Part shown: in pieces, positions 6,854-7,378 of the stretch
Layout: every line of letters begins with the position of its first letter
Numbering within the stretch: position 1 is the first letter of the stretch
From: Rhodospirillaceae bacterium
GTDB taxonomy: Bacteria > Pseudomonadota > Alphaproteobacteria > JABSOH01
Assembly (NCBI GenBank): GCA_020629355.1
Contig: JAHDDM010000057.1
Coordinates: 1-7,378, forward strand
Length of the DNA stretch: 7,378 bases
Direction of reading: 5' to 3'
The notes under the pieces: generated by a model
Database searches by the model: none
The model's input: only the letters and a program-made list of their open reading frames with translations
What the model was told of the DNA's origin: nothing
Translations under genes and position numbers: made by a program

Positions 6854-7378
6854 ATGGAAAAACTAGACGCCCATTCCTACTATAGCGCATCAAGGCACGA
6901 TGCGCCAATACGTCCTACAGTCTCGGAAGACAGAGATGTTACGGTCTGTATCATCGGTGGCGGCATGACGGGCTGCTCTGCTGCCCTTAGCCTTGCAGAG
7001 TCTGGCGTTGACTGCGCGGTTCTCGAAGCACGACATATCGGTTGGGGTGCTTCAGGCCGTAGTGGTGGACAGATGATTGTTGGACTGAATAAATCCCTAG
7101 ACTGGCTTTCAAAGCATACTGATCCCGAAACCGCGCGCAACCTGTGGCGCATGAGTGCTGAAGGCGTTGATCTTATAGCAAAACTCTGCCAAAAACACGA
7201 CATTCAGTGTGACTTGAAACGCGGTCATTATCATGTTGGCCTGAAGGCGCGCCACGCTAAAGAACTCGAAGAAATGCAGGCCGAATACGAAACCATGGGC
7301 TTTTCTGGCAGTGCGGTATATTACGGTGATGAAGTCCAAAAACGAGTCGCCAGCCCACTCTATACCAGCGCGCTGCAT
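6854..7378 (+). CDS. FAD-dependent amine oxidoreductase, PuuB/DadA (DAO) family, 5' part
   Basis: An open frame runs from the ATG at 6854 to the last base of the window (175 codons, no stop), so the gene continues beyond the edge. The N-terminus HSYYSAS followed by a 20-residue lead-in to the flavin site is characteristic of gamma-glutamylputrescine oxidase-like proteins. The FAD motif VCIIGGGMTG spans residues 31-40 (GGGMTG 35-40), with ribose-binding Glu58 in AVLEA. GWGASGRSGGQ (63-73) is the DAO-family flavin loop; related proteins usually have GRNGGQ, so Ser70 is a small variation. The family removes amino groups oxidatively, giving aldehyde, ammonia and peroxide or a reduced acceptor. 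Its divergent neighbour is a SpuC-like aminotransferase, which fits polyamine or amine catabolism. No strong ribosome binding site is visible before the ATG. PuuB itself, an amino-acid or sarcosine-like oxidase, or another DAO member remains possible because the substrate-binding half is missing. Confidence 0.88.
   Translation, partial: MEKLDAHSYYSASRHDAPIRPTVSEDRDVTVCIIGGGMTGCSAALSLAESGVDCAVLEARHIGWGASGRSGGQMIVGLNKSLDWLSKHTDPETARNLWRMSAEGVDLIAKLCQKHDIQCDLKRGHYHVGLKARHAKELEEMQAEYETMGFSGSAVYYGDEVQKRVASPLYTSALH

Noticed and set aside
6880..7378. Minus-strand open frames at 6880-7203 and 7109-7378
   Set aside because: They lie opposite the amine oxidase frame at 6854-7378, which has clear FAD motifs. 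Their translations show no recognisable domain, so they are shadows.

Overview
The window looks like chromosomal DNA of a Gram-negative bacterium, most likely a proteobacterium. BetB and BetA closely resemble the E. coli pair in motif content and order, the aminotransferase is of the proteobacterial SpuC type, and the last gene belongs to the PuuB-like amine oxidases. By eye the GC content is roughly half. A marine or host-associated alphaproteobacterium is plausible, but the sequence alone does not settle this. Coding density is very high: no gene-free stretch exceeds about 50 bases, and I see no rRNA, tRNA, CRISPR array, insertion sequence or phage gene.

Layout. Positions 1-3674 (+) hold a run of three co-directional genes: the 3' end of an alkaline-phosphatase-superfamily phosphodiesterase, betB (betaine-aldehyde dehydrogenase, 559-2010) and betA (choline dehydrogenase, 2010-3674). 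BetB and BetA carry out the two-step oxidation of choline to glycine betaine. The upstream phosphodiesterase might release choline from a phosphorylated or glycerophosphorylated precursor, but that is inference. After 49 bases, on the same strand, comes a gene of unknown function (3724-5475). It encodes a Cys4 zinc-ribbon-like N-terminus, a class I methyltransferase-like domain, an acidic linker and a C-terminal FkbM-type methyltransferase domain. Several normally conserved motifs are altered in both methyltransferase-like domains.

This gene ends 3 bases from the stop codon of a convergent gene on the minus strand (5479-6810), a class III PLP aminotransferase of the putrescine/omega-amine:pyruvate type. 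Divergent from it, across only 43 bases, begins an FAD-dependent amine oxidase of the PuuB/DadA type (6854 to the window edge), present as its first 175 codons. The last two genes look like part of a polyamine or amine catabolic locus, so the window joins choline-to-betaine metabolism with amine catabolism.

The least explained element is the zinc-ribbon/dual-methyltransferase-like protein and its position directly behind betA. The other curiosities are the very tight convergent and divergent junctions and a few inverted repeats, one of them near the betA 3' end.
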